Positions 8,232 through 18,804 of a stretch of 64,000 nucleotides of DNA are shown here, piece by piece. This DNA is from Sediminicola arcticus (lineage in GTDB: Bacteria; Bacteroidota; Bacteroidia; Flavobacteriales; Flavobacteriaceae). The stretch's first letter is position 1. Each line of letters opens with the position of its first letter. The position numbers and the translations under genes are program-made. The DNA lies in the NCBI RefSeq assembly GCF_040566695.1, contig NZ_JBEXAE010000002.1:558001-622000 (forward strand), in the 5' to 3' direction. Below the pieces are notes generated by a model, which saw only the letters and a list, made by a program, of their open reading frames with translations, did not search any database and was not told the DNA's origin.

Positions 8232-11200
8232 ATGCTACCAAGAACTTCAAGGCATCTTATGTATGCCATACTGCTGATTGCATTATCGGTTGTGTGTACC
8301 TCAGCATTGGCAAATTCAAAAGTCCATTATCTATTTACCGATATTCTCCCAATCTATAATTTAGATCATGACGATTCAGCTTGTTTTGAAAATGAAATAA
8401 TTGCCAATAGCGATATAATAGCACCTCTTACAAATCTATCGGCTGGGTATAGCTCAGCAGAAGAGACATTCTCAAGTACTGCCATGTTTTCTACAATCAT
8501 TACCAATGGTGATGAAACGGTTACCTGTAGCAATGACGGTAGCACCTTGGTTCGTTACAACCTTTGTGGTGATTTTGATAATAGGATTGTTGCTTTGCAG
8601 GGAGCCTATAGCAGTTACCAATGGGAACGATTTAACCCTAGTGGTAGTTGTGTCTTTGATGTGAACAGTGAATGTGCCAATACTACGGCCAGTTGTTGGA
8701 GTGTGGTAAATAATAGTTCCAATTTTTCTATTAATGCCAGTACCATTAATTCATCTACTGGTGCCGGCTTTAGAGTACGAGTAAACGGGTCTGGACCGTT
8801 TTATTATTTTAAGGTTAAAAAGAGTACGATTACCCAAACCTACGTAAAACGTAATTTCATATGCGGTGCCCCAGGAAGAATCCAAATCACCAATTTATCA
8901 AGTGCTTATGAATACAGCATAAACAGTGGTAGTGGTTTTGGACCTTATCAAGGCCCTATATTTGATAATTTATTGCCAGGAACCTATGTTGTTAAGGCTA
9001 GACTTCAAAATACTTCCAATACCTGCGAATATCCTTATGAGCCTATTGTAATTGAGCAAAGGGATATGGATATTGATGTTACTTTTGTTGATGCCCAATG
9101 TAGTGGAGATACCGGAAGCATATCTGTTGTTACCAATAATGTCCCTGGACCATTTAAATATACCTTATTGGATTCTAATGGTATACCACAAGAATTTACT
9201 TCTTTTATTGCGGCAAACAATTATGTATTTAGTGCCGTTGGTTTTGGCACATATAGTGTTAGGGTAGAGACCCAACAATGTAAAGGGGATCCAGCAAATG
9301 GCATTCCACCACCAACAGAGAGTTTTGACATCAATGGTAATCCTATAGTTATAGGTAGTGGTATTGTAGCATTGAGCGCCTCCACAGAGGTAAATAATAG
9401 TTTTGGCTGTAGCGTAGCCAGCGTAGATATTATAGTAAGAACCTCTGGAGGAACTGCTCCGTATACCTTTACAGTTAACGGAGGGTCTACTGTTAGTCCT
9501 TCTTATACGGGTTCCACAACATATACGGTAACAACTCCAGGATCCTATGATTTTTATATCACAGATAGTAATGGGTGTACGATTACCGCATCTGCCGTTG
9601 TTGAGGTGCTTACTCCACCTGATATTACAGCAAGTGGAGTAAATGGTACCTGTGGTAATGGTGGGGCCAAGATAAATTTTAACGTCATTGATGGCAAGGG
9701 GTATAACCTTTCTTTTAGGGCTAGTCCAGCCGATCCATGGAGTACCAATACCCAATTATCGGTACCCGCGGGAAACTACAGCAATTTACAAGTACGCTAC
9801 CAACAAGGTGGCTTTGACTGTATTCTTACTTTGCCCAATACAGTAACGCTTACCACTACTGGTACTATCAATGGTGCAGCAGTGAAATTGGCAGACAGGA
9901 CCTGTGATGGCTCAGGAGGTACTATTGGGGGATCTATTGAATTCCAAGGGCCGTTTTCTGGAGGATCTGGAGGTGGCTATGTTTTTAGTATTTCAGGGGA
10001 CGCACCTATCAACTTTACCACCCAAACCACTTATAACAATCTTGCTCCAGGTACTTATGTTCCTATTATTAGGGATTCGGGAGGTTGTCGTGTTCAGTTA
10101 CCATCGATAACCATTACAGACGCAGCACCCCCAACAGGGATAGCTTTTGCCCAGAGCAATGTAAATTGTGGTGCTGGAACGGCCGATGTACAATTAACGG
10201 TAACCAGTAGTTTTGCAATTGCTAAGTATGAAATAATAAGTCCGACACCGTTTGTGGATAATGGTGGCAGTAATACGTTTATAGGCTTAAATACTTCTAC
10301 TGCTTATCAATTTAGGGTTACCGATACAAATGGATGTACCTACAACAGTAGTTATACTCCAGCTAATATTAGTTCCATTAGGGCTAGGGTTAAGGCAGGC
10401 GGAGATACTAGAGTTTGTTCAGGAGGATCAGACGGAACAGGAACTTTTCTTATAGATGGGTTTGCCAATAACTATACATATAATATTAATAGAGGGGCAG
10501 AAAGTGCTCCCCAAAATGCTGGGGAGGTAATATTACCTCCTTCAGGTGCAGGTGTATATGTCATCAATGTGACAGATGTAAACACAGGTTGTACAGATTC
10601 TACATCATTTACTATTACAGAGCCTGCAACACCTACCGCTTTGAGTGGAACCGTAACTGCCATGAACTGTCAGAACAGCAATATTGGTAGGGTAGTAGCA
10701 AATGCCACTGGAGGTTGGGGCAATTACAGGTACACCCTAGTTTATCCTGGAGGGGCACCCATAGTGAGTCCAAGGACCAATAGGACATTTGGGAATCTAT
10801 CTACGCCCGGAACCTATAATTTAAGTGTTACAGATGCAGAAGGTTGTACCGAAACTTTTAGTTTTACCTTGGCACCACTATCATCCCCTACGATTACTTT
10901 AGATGCGTCAACAGATTACTGTTATGTGCCCAGTACGGGAGCAACCGTAGTTGTAAATGCCGCGGGAGGAACTCCGGGTTATCAATATAGAATTAATGGG
11001 GGAGCATTGCAGGCAGGAACTACTTTTGCTGGACTAACTCCTGGTAACTATACGGTTGAAGTGGTAGATACCAATAACTGTTCTAACCAGTTAAGTGTAA
11101 CCATTAATCCACAATTAAGGGTAGCAACTACTATTGCATCCGATATTCCTTGTGGTGGAGCCGATGGAAGCATACGTGTGGAGGCTACCAATGGATATAG

Positions 11201-14200
11201 TATTGGTGCAGGACCAAAATCATACGAAGTAATTTATGATGATGGAGTTGTTGTAACTACAAGTCCACCGTCTCCTTTAGCTTCCAATGTATTCTTTTAC
11301 AATACCAACGCGAGTGGAACCTATGTATTTAGGATCACGGACAATCAGGGTTGTACAGAGGAGTCCAACCCCTTGGTTTTAGAGCCACCGTTAGCCATTG
11401 AGTCTACGGCAACGACTACCCCTGCAAGCTGTGGACAGCCAAATAATGGTAGCGCTACCATAATACCAGATGCTACCATTGGTGTGCCGCCCTATGTGGT
11501 AAGTTTTGGTGGAGGTTCTTTTACTTCCCAAACAACCTATTCTAATTTAACAGCTGGAGCAACCTATAATTATATTGTAAGAGATTCAAGGGGATGTGAG
11601 ACCATAGGAAAAACCGTTACCATTCCAACGGATGGAACTCCTCCACCTGATGCAACCGTAGTGCCAGTTGATGCCATCTGCAATGCAGGAGCCGTTGAGG
11701 GTAGTATCCAAATAACAGGTGTGGCGAATGGAGTAGCCGATTTCACATATATCCTTCAAGATCAATTTGGACTTGAATTGGATAGAATAGGGCCTACAGC
11801 AAGTACGTTAGAGACTTTTACCAATGTGATCCCAGGAAATTACACTGTTATTACGGTTGATAGCTATGGTTGTAATGATATTGATATTTTAACTGTTATC
11901 CAGTCTACAGTGGATGTGGTTCCGGAGCCCGTTGGTCCATTGGTGTGTAGTGCTACTGGTTTTTCTGAAACAGTAAACATAGTTGGCGGTACAGGCCCAT
12001 TCGAAATTCGTTTGTTAGAAGTGCCCGCCAATCCTTTTGTAAGTCCAAGTTCACCTCCAAGAAGACATACCTTTAACGGATTGCAATATGGAGTTTCCTA
12101 TACGGTTGAAGTATCGGATTTAGGAACAGGTTGTACCTATTTGGATATTATAGACCCTATAGAAGGACCGACTCTGCTTGATGTAACGGCAACCTCGACC
12201 GCTGGTTTTTGTGATGCCAGCAGAAACGGACAGATTTCCTATACCGTTAGCGAATTTTTAGGAACTTCTTTGATTATTGAATTGATCAATTCAGATACGG
12301 GCGCAAGAATGGTGATAAATTCACCCACGGGTATCTCATCACCTTATTCCAATACCTATGAAACGTTGCCAGGTAACTATCAAATAGTAGCCACAGATCC
12401 AAACGATGATTGTACGGATGCCGCCCCAATAACTATTAACCAAAACCTGCCATCTATATTTATATTACAAGAAGATCCGGCCAATTGTAATGCGGACGGG
12501 CAATTTACTGTTAGAGGATACGGAGGTGCTGGAGGACCTTATGAATTTGCCTATGTGCCACAAGGAGACACGCCAGATTATACTGGTCTTGCGACTCCTA
12601 CTCTTTTGGACGATTTTACGACCAATACCACAGCCTCTAGACCTAATGGGAATTATGATATTTATGTAATTGACATTAGCGGCTGTATTTCTTTTGGAAT
12701 TGGGCAGATCGTACAATTAGAACCACCATTACCTGCGCCAGCCATTACGGTGATCAACCAATGTGATAATACGACAACGTCTTTCCAGATAGATATTACT
12801 ATGCCAATGACTGTAGATACCCCCAGATTTACCCTTGGTGGCGTCACTCAATTTGGAAGTCCTAATACTGCAACCTTTTATGTGAATTCTCCAGGATTTT
12901 ACACTATAGATGTAATAGATGCCAATGGTTGTACCAGTAACATTATTGCTGAGGTTTATGAATTTATTTCCGCTAGTGGTGGATTTACAGTAATGCCAAC
13001 TTGTGAAGTTGCAGATGGCACCATTGGCGTGTTCACCAGTGGGGGTAGTGATTATTTTACCTATCAATTACAGGATGGCACCGGAGCGAATATTGGAGCC
13101 CCAATTGTTGGGGATAGAAATGCAGGAATTTTTCCAGGAGTAGGACCAGGGAGTTATAAGATTCTGGTAACAGATAATATCGTAAGTGATGGAACAGGAA
13201 ATTGTTTCTTCTTGGTGGACAATATTTTTCTGGCCGATCCCACATTACCGGTAATCAGTGCTGTCTTGGAATTGGATGTCAGCTGTGCGGGTGACAACAA
13301 TGGAAGTATAGATGTGATCCTTACCAGTGGTTCGGACGTGGATACGCCAATCACTTATACCTTGGTCGATTTTGATACCAGGGTATTATTGGCTTCCAAT
13401 AATTCTGGATCGTTCCCAAATCTTCCGCCAAGACATTACGAAGTTGAGGTGGTTACAGATAGAAATTGTGCCACACAAACAGGCTTAGTGGAAATAACAG
13501 AACCCTTGCCATTCACAATTTCAGCATCGGTACCCGATTTTTCTTGTGAGGTAGGCGCTAATAGATTCAGTTCTACCATTATCACTGTAAATATTGTAGA
13601 TCTAGGAACGGTTTCTGGAGGGTATCAATATAGTTTAACAGGGTTCGGAAATTACCAAAGCAGCAATCAATTTGAAATTATTGATACCGGAGCTCCACAA
13701 AATTTTACTATTTATGCCATTGACGGTAATGGTTGTGAGACCACCTTTGTATTGCCAACTATTAATCCACCAACGGATGTAGTACCTACATTTAGCGTTA
13801 TACGGGATTTGGATTGTAGAGATCCGGAACAAGTACGTATTGATATTTTGGGAACCACAAGCTTTACAGTGACTACTAATTCGCTTGTTCTTGTGGCACC
13901 TGTAGTTGTGGTTGGTAATAGTTTTGCACTGATAGATTTACCAGTTGCCGGAGATTATCTGTTTGAAATTAGAGACAATATTGGGGGTTGTACGTACCCC
14001 TTACCAACACACACGGTTCAGGAACCTATAGCACCCACTATAGTTATTAGTGAGGCAAAACCTATCCAATGTTTTGGAGTGGATGATGGAGAAATGGCGA
14101 TCTCAGTAACTGATTATGTTGGGAATTATACATACAATGTATATAGAAGTGATGATCTAACGGCCTCTTTTTCTTTGGCAACTAGTAGCTTTCACACAAC

Positions 14201-16745
14201 CAACAATCCGGAAACCATTACGGGACTCCCAGGGGGTAATTTCTATGTGATCGTTACTTCCGATGGTTTGCCGTATTGTTCAGGAAACAGTAATGTGGCA
14301 ACCATAAGAAGCCCTAATGGTCCACTTGCATTAACCGCCATAGAATTGGGTAATGTAAGTTGTGATAATAACCTAGGTAAAATTCAAGTCACAGCACAGG
14401 GAGGTTGGGATACGGCTGCATATGACTATAGTCTGGCAATTGAAAGTCCGTCAGGTAGCGGAACTTTTGTTGGTGTTGTAGTATTTGGACCAAGTAATGA
14501 ATTTGAAAATTTATCTAATGGAAATTACAGGATAACAGTAAGGGATATAGAAGGATGTGAGTCGAGCATAGATATACAACTGGCTCCCATTGCTCCAATT
14601 ATAGCCGGTATAAGAGAGCCACAGGCATTGATATGTCCTGGGGGAAATAATGCTGTGTTAGAGGCTTATGACACTACTACAGGTACTATCATCACAGCTT
14701 TAGCAGGCGCCTCTGGAGGTGTTCCAGGAGCAGGATACAAATACAGATTATTGTATTTGGGAAGCAATGACAATACGAATATTATATCTACGAGTGGGCT
14801 GCAAGATTTGCCAACCTTCGTGGGGATAACAGGTGGGTATATTAGCGCAGGATGGTACGCTATAGAGATATCTTCAGGCTTTGCCTGTGAAGGAGTAACA
14901 GTTCCCTATTTTGTAAACCCACCACCACAGATTGATCCTAAGTTGGTACAGGTACAAGCTCCTGGTTGCGGGGGACAAGGTCAAATACGATTAAGTGTCG
15001 AAAACCCTGAAGTTGGTTTTGTGTATGAGTATAGGGCTTATAATGCCCTACCAACAGATCCTTATATTGATATGGCAGGTACTTCGGTATTGATAACCGT
15101 AGGTCCTGGGTTTTATCAATATGACATCCGTAAAAAAGATGTTTTGGGATTGAATGTTTGTAATAGTGTGCGTTCCCAGGGGATCACCTTGGTAAATGCT
15201 GAGAATGTAGATCTTGTCTTAAACCTACCAGATGATATTTCATGTGCCTCGGAGTTGGATGGAAGGATTGAATCCTTTGCTGCTGGTGGAGTAGGAAATT
15301 ATCAATTCCAATTATGGGTTGGTGACCCCGGAGATCCTTTTGCACCAAACGCATCTGCAACACTATTTCGACCTACCCAAAATGATGGTACTTTTGAGGC
15401 CTTGCCTGAAGGGAACGATTATTATGTAAGCGTTATTAGTGGGGTGACCTGTGGTGATGTGCAAGGACCTTTGGTGATATTAAGACCTGAACCTATTCAG
15501 TTTACGGCTGTTCCCATTGCAGTATCTTGTAACGGGTTATCCGATGGTTCTATTGAGATAGAAGTGCAGTCAGGGGGGGTAGGACTTTTGCAGTTCGCCA
15601 TTTCTCCGAACTTCAACGAATTCTTTAGTGAGCCAACAACACCTGGTCAGTTTGTATTTGACGATTTAGACGCGGGTACCTATGAAATTTTGATATTGGA
15701 TGAAAAAGGATGTTCTGAGAAACAAACTTTGACTATTCTGGAACCAGATGTGCTGACGGTTTCTTCCATTGAGACTCCCGAAACATGTATCAATGCGATG
15801 GATGGCTCGGCCCAATTGACCATAACAGGGGGAACTCCATTTGTGGACCCTATAACGTTGCAGACATATTATGAGACCAGCCTAAATTCTTCCGATCCAG
15901 CAGATTTTGTGAGGAATGATGCCTTGTTCTTTGATAATTTAGTGGGAGGTGATACTTATGTAGCTTTTGTTAGGGATGCCAGAGGTTGTGAAACAAATGT
16001 GGTAATGCCAATTATCATAGGAGTGGATCTTACGGCGACAGCTATACCTGAATATGGTTGTGAAGGGATATTCCCTAATAGCACGGTTACCGTGGAGATG
16101 CAAGATCCCACTGTACTTCCAAGATTGTTATTTTCTTTGGATGTGGATGATATTACCATGGCCAACACCAATTATACATTTGGAGATTTGGCTCCTGGTG
16201 ACCATATTGTGTATTTGTACCATGAGAATGGTTGTTCTACCTCGGTAGCATTCACAATAGATCCTTATGATCCTTTAATTCTTGAAGCTATCAAAACTGG
16301 GCCAAATGAAATTACAGCTGCGGCTACTGGTGGTTTCGGTGACTACGAATATTTCTTTCAAGGGCAATCAACCGGTGAAAACAATGTTTTTACGCTGAAT
16401 ATGGATGCAACGGTAACCATTAGAGTGGTAGATGCCAATGGTTGTAATGTTACTATAACTATCCCGTTCGATTTTACAGGGGTACTAGAAATGCCTAATT
16501 TCTTTACTCCAGACGGAAATAATATGAACGAGGTATGGGCTCCTGGAAATAGGGAACTTTTCCCTAATCTGGAGGTTAAGATTTACGATAGATATGGTAG
16601 AGTTGTAGCAATTTTAGATAATGTGATCGGTTGGGATGGTAAATATGAGGGCAATGAGGTGCCTACAGGGGATTATTGGTATGTAGTAAATGCCAATGAT
16701 ACTGATAAACAACAATATGTAGGGCACTTTACACTCTATCGATAA
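8232..16745 (+). CDS. Giant SprB-repeat adhesin with T9SS type B sorting domain
   Basis: 2837 residues. The N-terminus has an export signal (MYAILLIALSVVCTSALA). The body is a string of about 80-90-residue repeats, each with a Cys near its start, phrases like GGTAPYTFTVNGG or AGTYEILILDEKGC, and endings such as TITEP, matching SprB-type repeats of gliding-motility adhesins. The last about 85 residues (MPNFFTPDGNNMNEVWAPGN... YDRYGRVV... GWDGKYEGNEVPTGDYWY... HFTLYR) are the gliding-motility-associated C-terminal / T9SS type B sorting domain. It is expected on the cell surface, secreted by T9SS, acting in adhesion or gliding. It is a single gene with a terminator directly after it. Confidence 0.92.
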   Translation: MLPRTSRHLMYAILLIALSVVCTSALANSKVHYLFTDILPIYNLDHDDSACFENEIIANSDIIAPLTNLSAGYSSAEETFSSTAMFSTIITNGDETVTCSNDGSTLVRYNLCGDFDNRIVALQGAYSSYQWERFNPSGSCVFDVNSECANTTASCWSVVNNSSNFSINASTINSSTGAGFRVRVNGSGPFYYFKVKKSTITQTYVKRNFICGAPGRIQITNLSSAYEYSINSGSGFGPYQGPIFDNLLPGTYVVKARLQNTSNTCEYPYEPIVIEQRDMDIDVTFVDAQCSGDTGSISVVTNNVPGPFKYTLLDSNGIPQEFTSFIAANNYVFSAVGFGTYSVRVETQQCKGDPANGIPPPTESFDINGNPIVIGSGIVALSASTEVNNSFGCSVASVDIIVRTSGGTAPYTFTVNGGSTVSPSYTGSTTYTVTTPGSYDFYITDSNGCTITASAVVEVLTPPDITASGVNGTCGNGGAKINFNVIDGKGYNLSFRASPADPWSTNTQLSVPAGNYSNLQVRYQQGGFDCILTLPNTVTLTTTGTINGAAVKLADRTCDGSGGTIGGSIEFQGPFSGGSGGGYVFSISGDAPINFTTQTTYNNLAPGTYVPIIRDSGGCRVQLPSITITDAAPPTGIAFAQSNVNCGAGTADVQLTVTSSFAIAKYEIISPTPFVDNGGSNTFIGLNTSTAYQFRVTDTNGCTYNSSYTPANISSIRARVKAGGDTRVCSGGSDGTGTFLIDGFANNYTYNINRGAESAPQNAGEVILPPSGAGVYVINVTDVNTGCTDSTSFTITEPATPTALSGTVTAMNCQNSNIGRVVANATGGWGNYRYTLVYPGGAPIVSPRTNRTFGNLSTPGTYNLSVTDAEGCTETFSFTLAPLSSPTITLDASTDYCYVPSTGATVVVNAAGGTPGYQYRINGGALQAGTTFAGLTPGNYTVEVVDTNNCSNQLSVTINPQLRVATTIASDIPCGGADGSIRVEATNGYSIGAGPKSYEVIYDDGVVVTTSPPSPLASNVFFYNTNASGTYVFRITDNQGCTEESNPLVLEPPLAIESTATTTPASCGQPNNGSATIIPDATIGVPPYVVSFGGGSFTSQTTYSNLTAGATYNYIVRDSRGCETIGKTVTIPTDGTPPPDATVVPVDAICNAGAVEGSIQITGVANGVADFTYILQDQFGLELDRIGPTASTLETFTNVIPGNYTVITVDSYGCNDIDILTVIQSTVDVVPEPVGPLVCSATGFSETVNIVGGTGPFEIRLLEVPANPFVSPSSPPRRHTFNGLQYGVSYTVEVSDLGTGCTYLDIIDPIEGPTLLDVTATSTAGFCDASRNGQISYTVSEFLGTSLIIELINSDTGARMVINSPTGISSPYSNTYETLPGNYQIVATDPNDDCTDAAPITINQNLPSIFILQEDPANCNADGQFTVRGYGGAGGPYEFAYVPQGDTPDYTGLATPTLLDDFTTNTTASRPNGNYDIYVIDISGCISFGIGQIVQLEPPLPAPAITVINQCDNTTTSFQIDITMPMTVDTPRFTLGGVTQFGSPNTATFYVNSPGFYTIDVIDANGCTSNIIAEVYEFISASGGFTVMPTCEVADGTIGVFTSGGSDYFTYQLQDGTGANIGAPIVGDRNAGIFPGVGPGSYKILVTDNIVSDGTGNCFFLVDNIFLADPTLPVISAVLELDVSCAGDNNGSIDVILTSGSDVDTPITYTLVDFDTRVLLASNNSGSFPNLPPRHYEVEVVTDRNCATQTGLVEITEPLPFTISASVPDFSCEVGANRFSSTIITVNIVDLGTVSGGYQYSLTGFGNYQSSNQFEIIDTGAPQNFTIYAIDGNGCETTFVLPTINPPTDVVPTFSVIRDLDCRDPEQVRIDILGTTSFTVTTNSLVLVAPVVVVGNSFALIDLPVAGDYLFEIRDNIGGCTYPLPTHTVQEPIAPTIVISEAKPIQCFGVDDGEMAISVTDYVGNYTYNVYRSDDLTASFSLATSSFHTTNNPETITGLPGGNFYVIVTSDGLPYCSGNSNVATIRSPNGPLALTAIELGNVSCDNNLGKIQVTAQGGWDTAAYDYSLAIESPSGSGTFVGVVVFGPSNEFENLSNGNYRITVRDIEGCESSIDIQLAPIAPIIAGIREPQALICPGGNNAVLEAYDTTTGTIITALAGASGGVPGAGYKYRLLYLGSNDNTNIISTSGLQDLPTFVGITGGYISAGWYAIEISSGFACEGVTVPYFVNPPPQIDPKLVQVQAPGCGGQGQIRLSVENPEVGFVYEYRAYNALPTDPYIDMAGTSVLITVGPGFYQYDIRKKDVLGLNVCNSVRSQGITLVNAENVDLVLNLPDDISCASELDGRIESFAAGGVGNYQFQLWVGDPGDPFAPNASATLFRPTQNDGTFEALPEGNDYYVSVISGVTCGDVQGPLVILRPEPIQFTAVPIAVSCNGLSDGSIEIEVQSGGVGLLQFAISPNFNEFFSEPTTPGQFVFDDLDAGTYEILILDEKGCSEKQTLTILEPDVLTVSSIETPETCINAMDGSAQLTITGGTPFVDPITLQTYYETSLNSSDPADFVRNDALFFDNLVGGDTYVAFVRDARGCETNVVMPIIIGVDLTATAIPEYGCEGIFPNSTVTVEMQDPTVLPRLLFSLDVDDITMANTNYTFGDLAPGDHIVYLYHENGCSTSVAFTIDPYDPLILEAIKTGPNEITAAATGGFGDYEYFFQGQSTGENNVFTLNMDATVTIRVVDANGCNVTITIPFDFTGVLEMPNFFTPDGNNMNEVWAPGNRELFPNLEVKIYDRYGRVVAILDNVIGWDGKYEGNEVPTGDYWYVVNANDTDKQQYVGHFTLYR

Positions 16746-16772
16746 ATAAAATATTTAAGTTAAAAGCTTGAT

Positions 16773-16811
16773 AAAATAGGTGTTAAAAATATTTAGCACC
16801 TATTTTGTTTT
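16773..16811 (+). terminator. Rho-independent-like terminator of the adhesin gene
   Basis: Perfect 10-bp stem AAAATAGGTG (16773-16782) with CACCTATTTT (16797-16806), followed by GTTTTT. It sits 28 nt after the adhesin stop codon. Confidence 0.75.
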
Positions 16812-16824
16812 TATAAGACTTTTT

Positions 16825-16858
16825 TTGACTTGTTTTTCTAATGATTATTCTATATTTG
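16825..16858 (+). promoter_or_regulatory. Promoter of tRNA-Pro(TGG)
   Basis: A -33 TTG within TTTTTTTGAC (about 16825-16827) and a -7 TATATTTG (16851-16858) match the Bacteroidota consensus (TTTG / TAnnTTTG). They lie about 50 nt upstream of the mature tRNA. Confidence 0.6.
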
Positions 16859-16906
16859 CAGTCCGAAAATATACGGGTTCTTTATCAGTATATATCGTAT
16901 ATTTTT

Positions 16907-16981
16907 CGGGGTGTAGCGTAGCCCGGTTATCGCGCCTGCTTTGGGAGCAGGAGGCCGCAGGTTCGAATCCTGCCACCCCGA
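16907..16981 (+). tRNA. tRNA-Pro (anticodon TGG), insertion target of island 1
   Basis: A complete cloverleaf: acceptor arms CGGGGTG and CACCCCG, anticodon stem CCTGC/GCAGG around the loop TTTGGGA (anticodon TGG), and T-arm with GGTTCGAATCC. CCA is not encoded. Its last 17 nt recur at 43108-43124, marking it as the attachment site of a genomic island. The original downstream terminator has been displaced to 43132. Confidence 0.95.
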
Positions 16982-16982
16982 C
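16966..16982 (+). repeat. attL of island 1 (direct repeat in the tRNA 3' end)
   Basis: AATCCTGCCACCCCGAC, spanning the T-arm and acceptor 3' end of tRNA-Pro(TGG), is identical to 43108-43124. The integrase gene lies 213 bp inside. This is the classic tRNA-targeting island signature. Confidence 0.9.
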
Positions 16983-17004
16983 GAACCTAGAAATAGGTTG
17001 CACT

Positions 17005-17040
17005 AAAACACTGTTAATCGTATGATTATCAGTGTTTTTT
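17005..17040 (+). terminator. Island-borne hairpin terminator after tRNA-Pro(TGG)
   Basis: A long stem (AAAACACTG with CAGTGTTTT, extended inside by TAATC/GATTA) followed by a T-run. It replaces the native tRNA terminator now on the other side of the island. Confidence 0.65.
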
Positions 17041-17082
17041 GTTTTTAGGGGTATCAAATGATACCAAACAATAACATATAAA

Positions 17083-17102
17083 AGGTGTGCAATTAGGTGT
17101 GC
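17083..17102 (+). repeat. Tandem direct repeats near attL, candidate arm-type integrase sites
   Basis: AGGTGTGC occurs at 17083-17090 and 17095-17102, a 12-bp period, between the tRNA and the integrase gene. A small palindrome (GGTATC/GATACC, 17050-17065) lies just upstream. Tyrosine integrases of this type bind short direct repeats flanking attachment cores. Confidence 0.45.
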
Positions 17103-17194
17103 ATGCTTCTAGCATAATTGTCGTAAATTTAAAGAGCATTTAAAAGCAATTTGACTTTCGTTTTAAAAAAAATGTCAAACTTAAGCTCTAAACA

Positions 17195-18457
17195 ATGCAG
17201 ACAAACAGCACCTTTTCCGTTATTTTCTTCACAAGAAAATCAAGAAGTACATCTAACAAGTTATCCATCTATGTTCGTATTACCGTTACTGGACAACGTT
17301 CAGAGATTAGTCTAAAGAGAACTATTTTATTTAAAGACTGGGATAGTTCTAAGAATCGAGGTCGAGGAAGCTCTTATAAAATAAGAGTATTAAACACCTA
17401 TTTAGATCAAGTATATAGTAGATTATTGGATTGTCATAATCAGCTCTTAGAAGAATCTAAAATCATCACTGCTACTGCTATTAAGGTTCGTTACCTAGGA
17501 GAAGATGATACTAATAAAACTTTGAATGACCTTACTACTTATCATAATGACCATATGCTTACCGTATTGAAGTATGGTACTATGAAAAACTATTATACTA
17601 CAGAAAAGTATTTGCAAAAATTCTTAAGCCTAGAACTAAAATCAAGTGATATTTATTTAAAACAATTGAATTATCGCTTTATCTGCGACTTTGAGCATTA
17701 CCTGAGAAATTTTAAGAATACGAAAAAACAATTGATGATGACTAATAATGGCGTGATGAAACATTTGGAACGCTTCAAGAAAATCATCAACCTCGCCATA
17801 AAACTAGAATGGATGAATAAGAATCCATTTCAACAGTTTCAATTAAAGTTTGATAAATATGATAGAGAGTATCTTACAGAGAGAGAATTGCATGTGCTCG
17901 AAAATATACACTATGCCAATGAGCGATTGGAAAAAGTAAAGGATTGTTTTATATTTTCCTGTTATACGGGATTATCGTTTATAGATGTCAAAGGACTTAC
18001 AAAAAAGCAGATTACACTAGGCATCGACAATAGCTATTGGATATTTACGAAACGGGAAAAAACAGATGAAACGGTAAAAGTTCCAATTTTACCTAAGGCT
18101 ATGGAAATACTCGAAAAGTATAAAACTAATGTTGAAACGGATTTTAATGAAGCGTTACTTCCTTTAAGTTCAAATCAAAAGACGAATAGCTATTTAAAGG
18201 AAATAGCCAAAGATTGTGGTATAGAAAAGAACCTAACTTTTCATGTGGCGAGGCACACTTTTGCAACATCAGTGATGCTATCCAATGGAGTGCCCATTGA
18301 AACAGTATCTAAGCTTTTAGGACATACCAAACTATCGACAACACAAATCTATGCTAGGGTAGTGGAGACCAAAATTAGTGAGGATATTAGCAACCTGTTG
18401 TTACGCTTTAAACAGAAAGAAGCGATTCATACGATGACAAAACTTGTGGTCGAATGA
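17195..18457 (+). CDS. Tyrosine recombinase (IntDOT-like island integrase)
   Basis: 420 residues: an N-terminal arm-binding domain (TFSVIFFTRKSRSTSNKLSIYVRI), a SAM-like core-binding domain (about 105-210), and a C-terminal catalytic domain with H350-x-x-R353 (HVARHTF), H377 (LLGHTK) and nucleophile Y386 (QIYARV). The usual first catalytic Arg position reads CYTGLSFIDV without Arg, as is known for IntDOT-type enzymes. It lies next to attL in tRNA-Pro and is presumably the enzyme that inserted island 1. It is not an IntI: it has the Bacteroidota arm domain and lacks IntI features. About half of its residues match the integrase at 57234. Confidence 0.9.
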   Translation: MQTNSTFSVIFFTRKSRSTSNKLSIYVRITVTGQRSEISLKRTILFKDWDSSKNRGRGSSYKIRVLNTYLDQVYSRLLDCHNQLLEESKIITATAIKVRYLGEDDTNKTLNDLTTYHNDHMLTVLKYGTMKNYYTTEKYLQKFLSLELKSSDIYLKQLNYRFICDFEHYLRNFKNTKKQLMMTNNGVMKHLERFKKIINLAIKLEWMNKNPFQQFQLKFDKYDREYLTERELHVLENIHYANERLEKVKDCFIFSCYTGLSFIDVKGLTKKQITLGIDNSYWIFTKREKTDETVKVPILPKAMEILEKYKTNVETDFNEALLPLSSNQKTNSYLKEIAKDCGIEKNLTFHVARHTFATSVMLSNGVPIETVSKLLGHTKLSTTQIYARVVETKISEDISNLLLRFKQKEAIHTMTKLVVE

Positions 18458-18578
18458 TATGATGTGATCTAAGATAGGGCAACTATACTATGTGTGAAAG
18501 AGCTAATGAAGAAAAAAGAGAAATAAGACTATCGTTATCAGAATAACAGAAAACTAAAAAAACTAGTACTAGTAATAA

Positions 18579-18743
18579 ATGGATGAAATAGAGCAGTATT
18601 TCAGTCATCAAAAAGAATCTTATTGCAGTGGTAAAAAAATGACTTTGGTCAGCAAACGCAAGATGTGTTTTTGTTGCCACAAAAACAAACTTGCTTTACG
18701 CCCGATGGTTGCAAAGAAGGTTAAAAAAATAGAAAAGCGATGA
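18579..18743 (+). CDS. Small Cys-rich basic protein (hypothetical)
   Basis: 54 codons. The product ends with a Cys cluster (KMCFCCHKNK) and a lysine-rich tail, resembling a minimal zinc-ribbon half. It follows the integrase by about 120 bp. I do not recognise a family. Its status rests on an intact frame and a plausible start only; an accessory recombination factor is possible. Confidence 0.35.
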   Translation: MDEIEQYFSHQKESYCSGKKMTLVSKRKMCFCCHKNKLALRPMVAKKVKKIEKR

Positions 18744-18804
18744 AACTGAAATGGACAGTCTACTTAATTTCGTAAATTGCATATAAGCTATTCACAAAAA
18801 AACA

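Noticed and set aside
16780..17057. Short ORFs on both strands across tRNA-Pro(TGG)
   Set aside because: They translate the tRNA and its promoter; no protein features.
17195..18457. The 17195 recombinase as an integron integrase
   Set aside because: It has the Bacteroidota arm domain and IntDOT-like catalytic boxes and lies at a tRNA att site. Its job is island integration, not cassette recombination.
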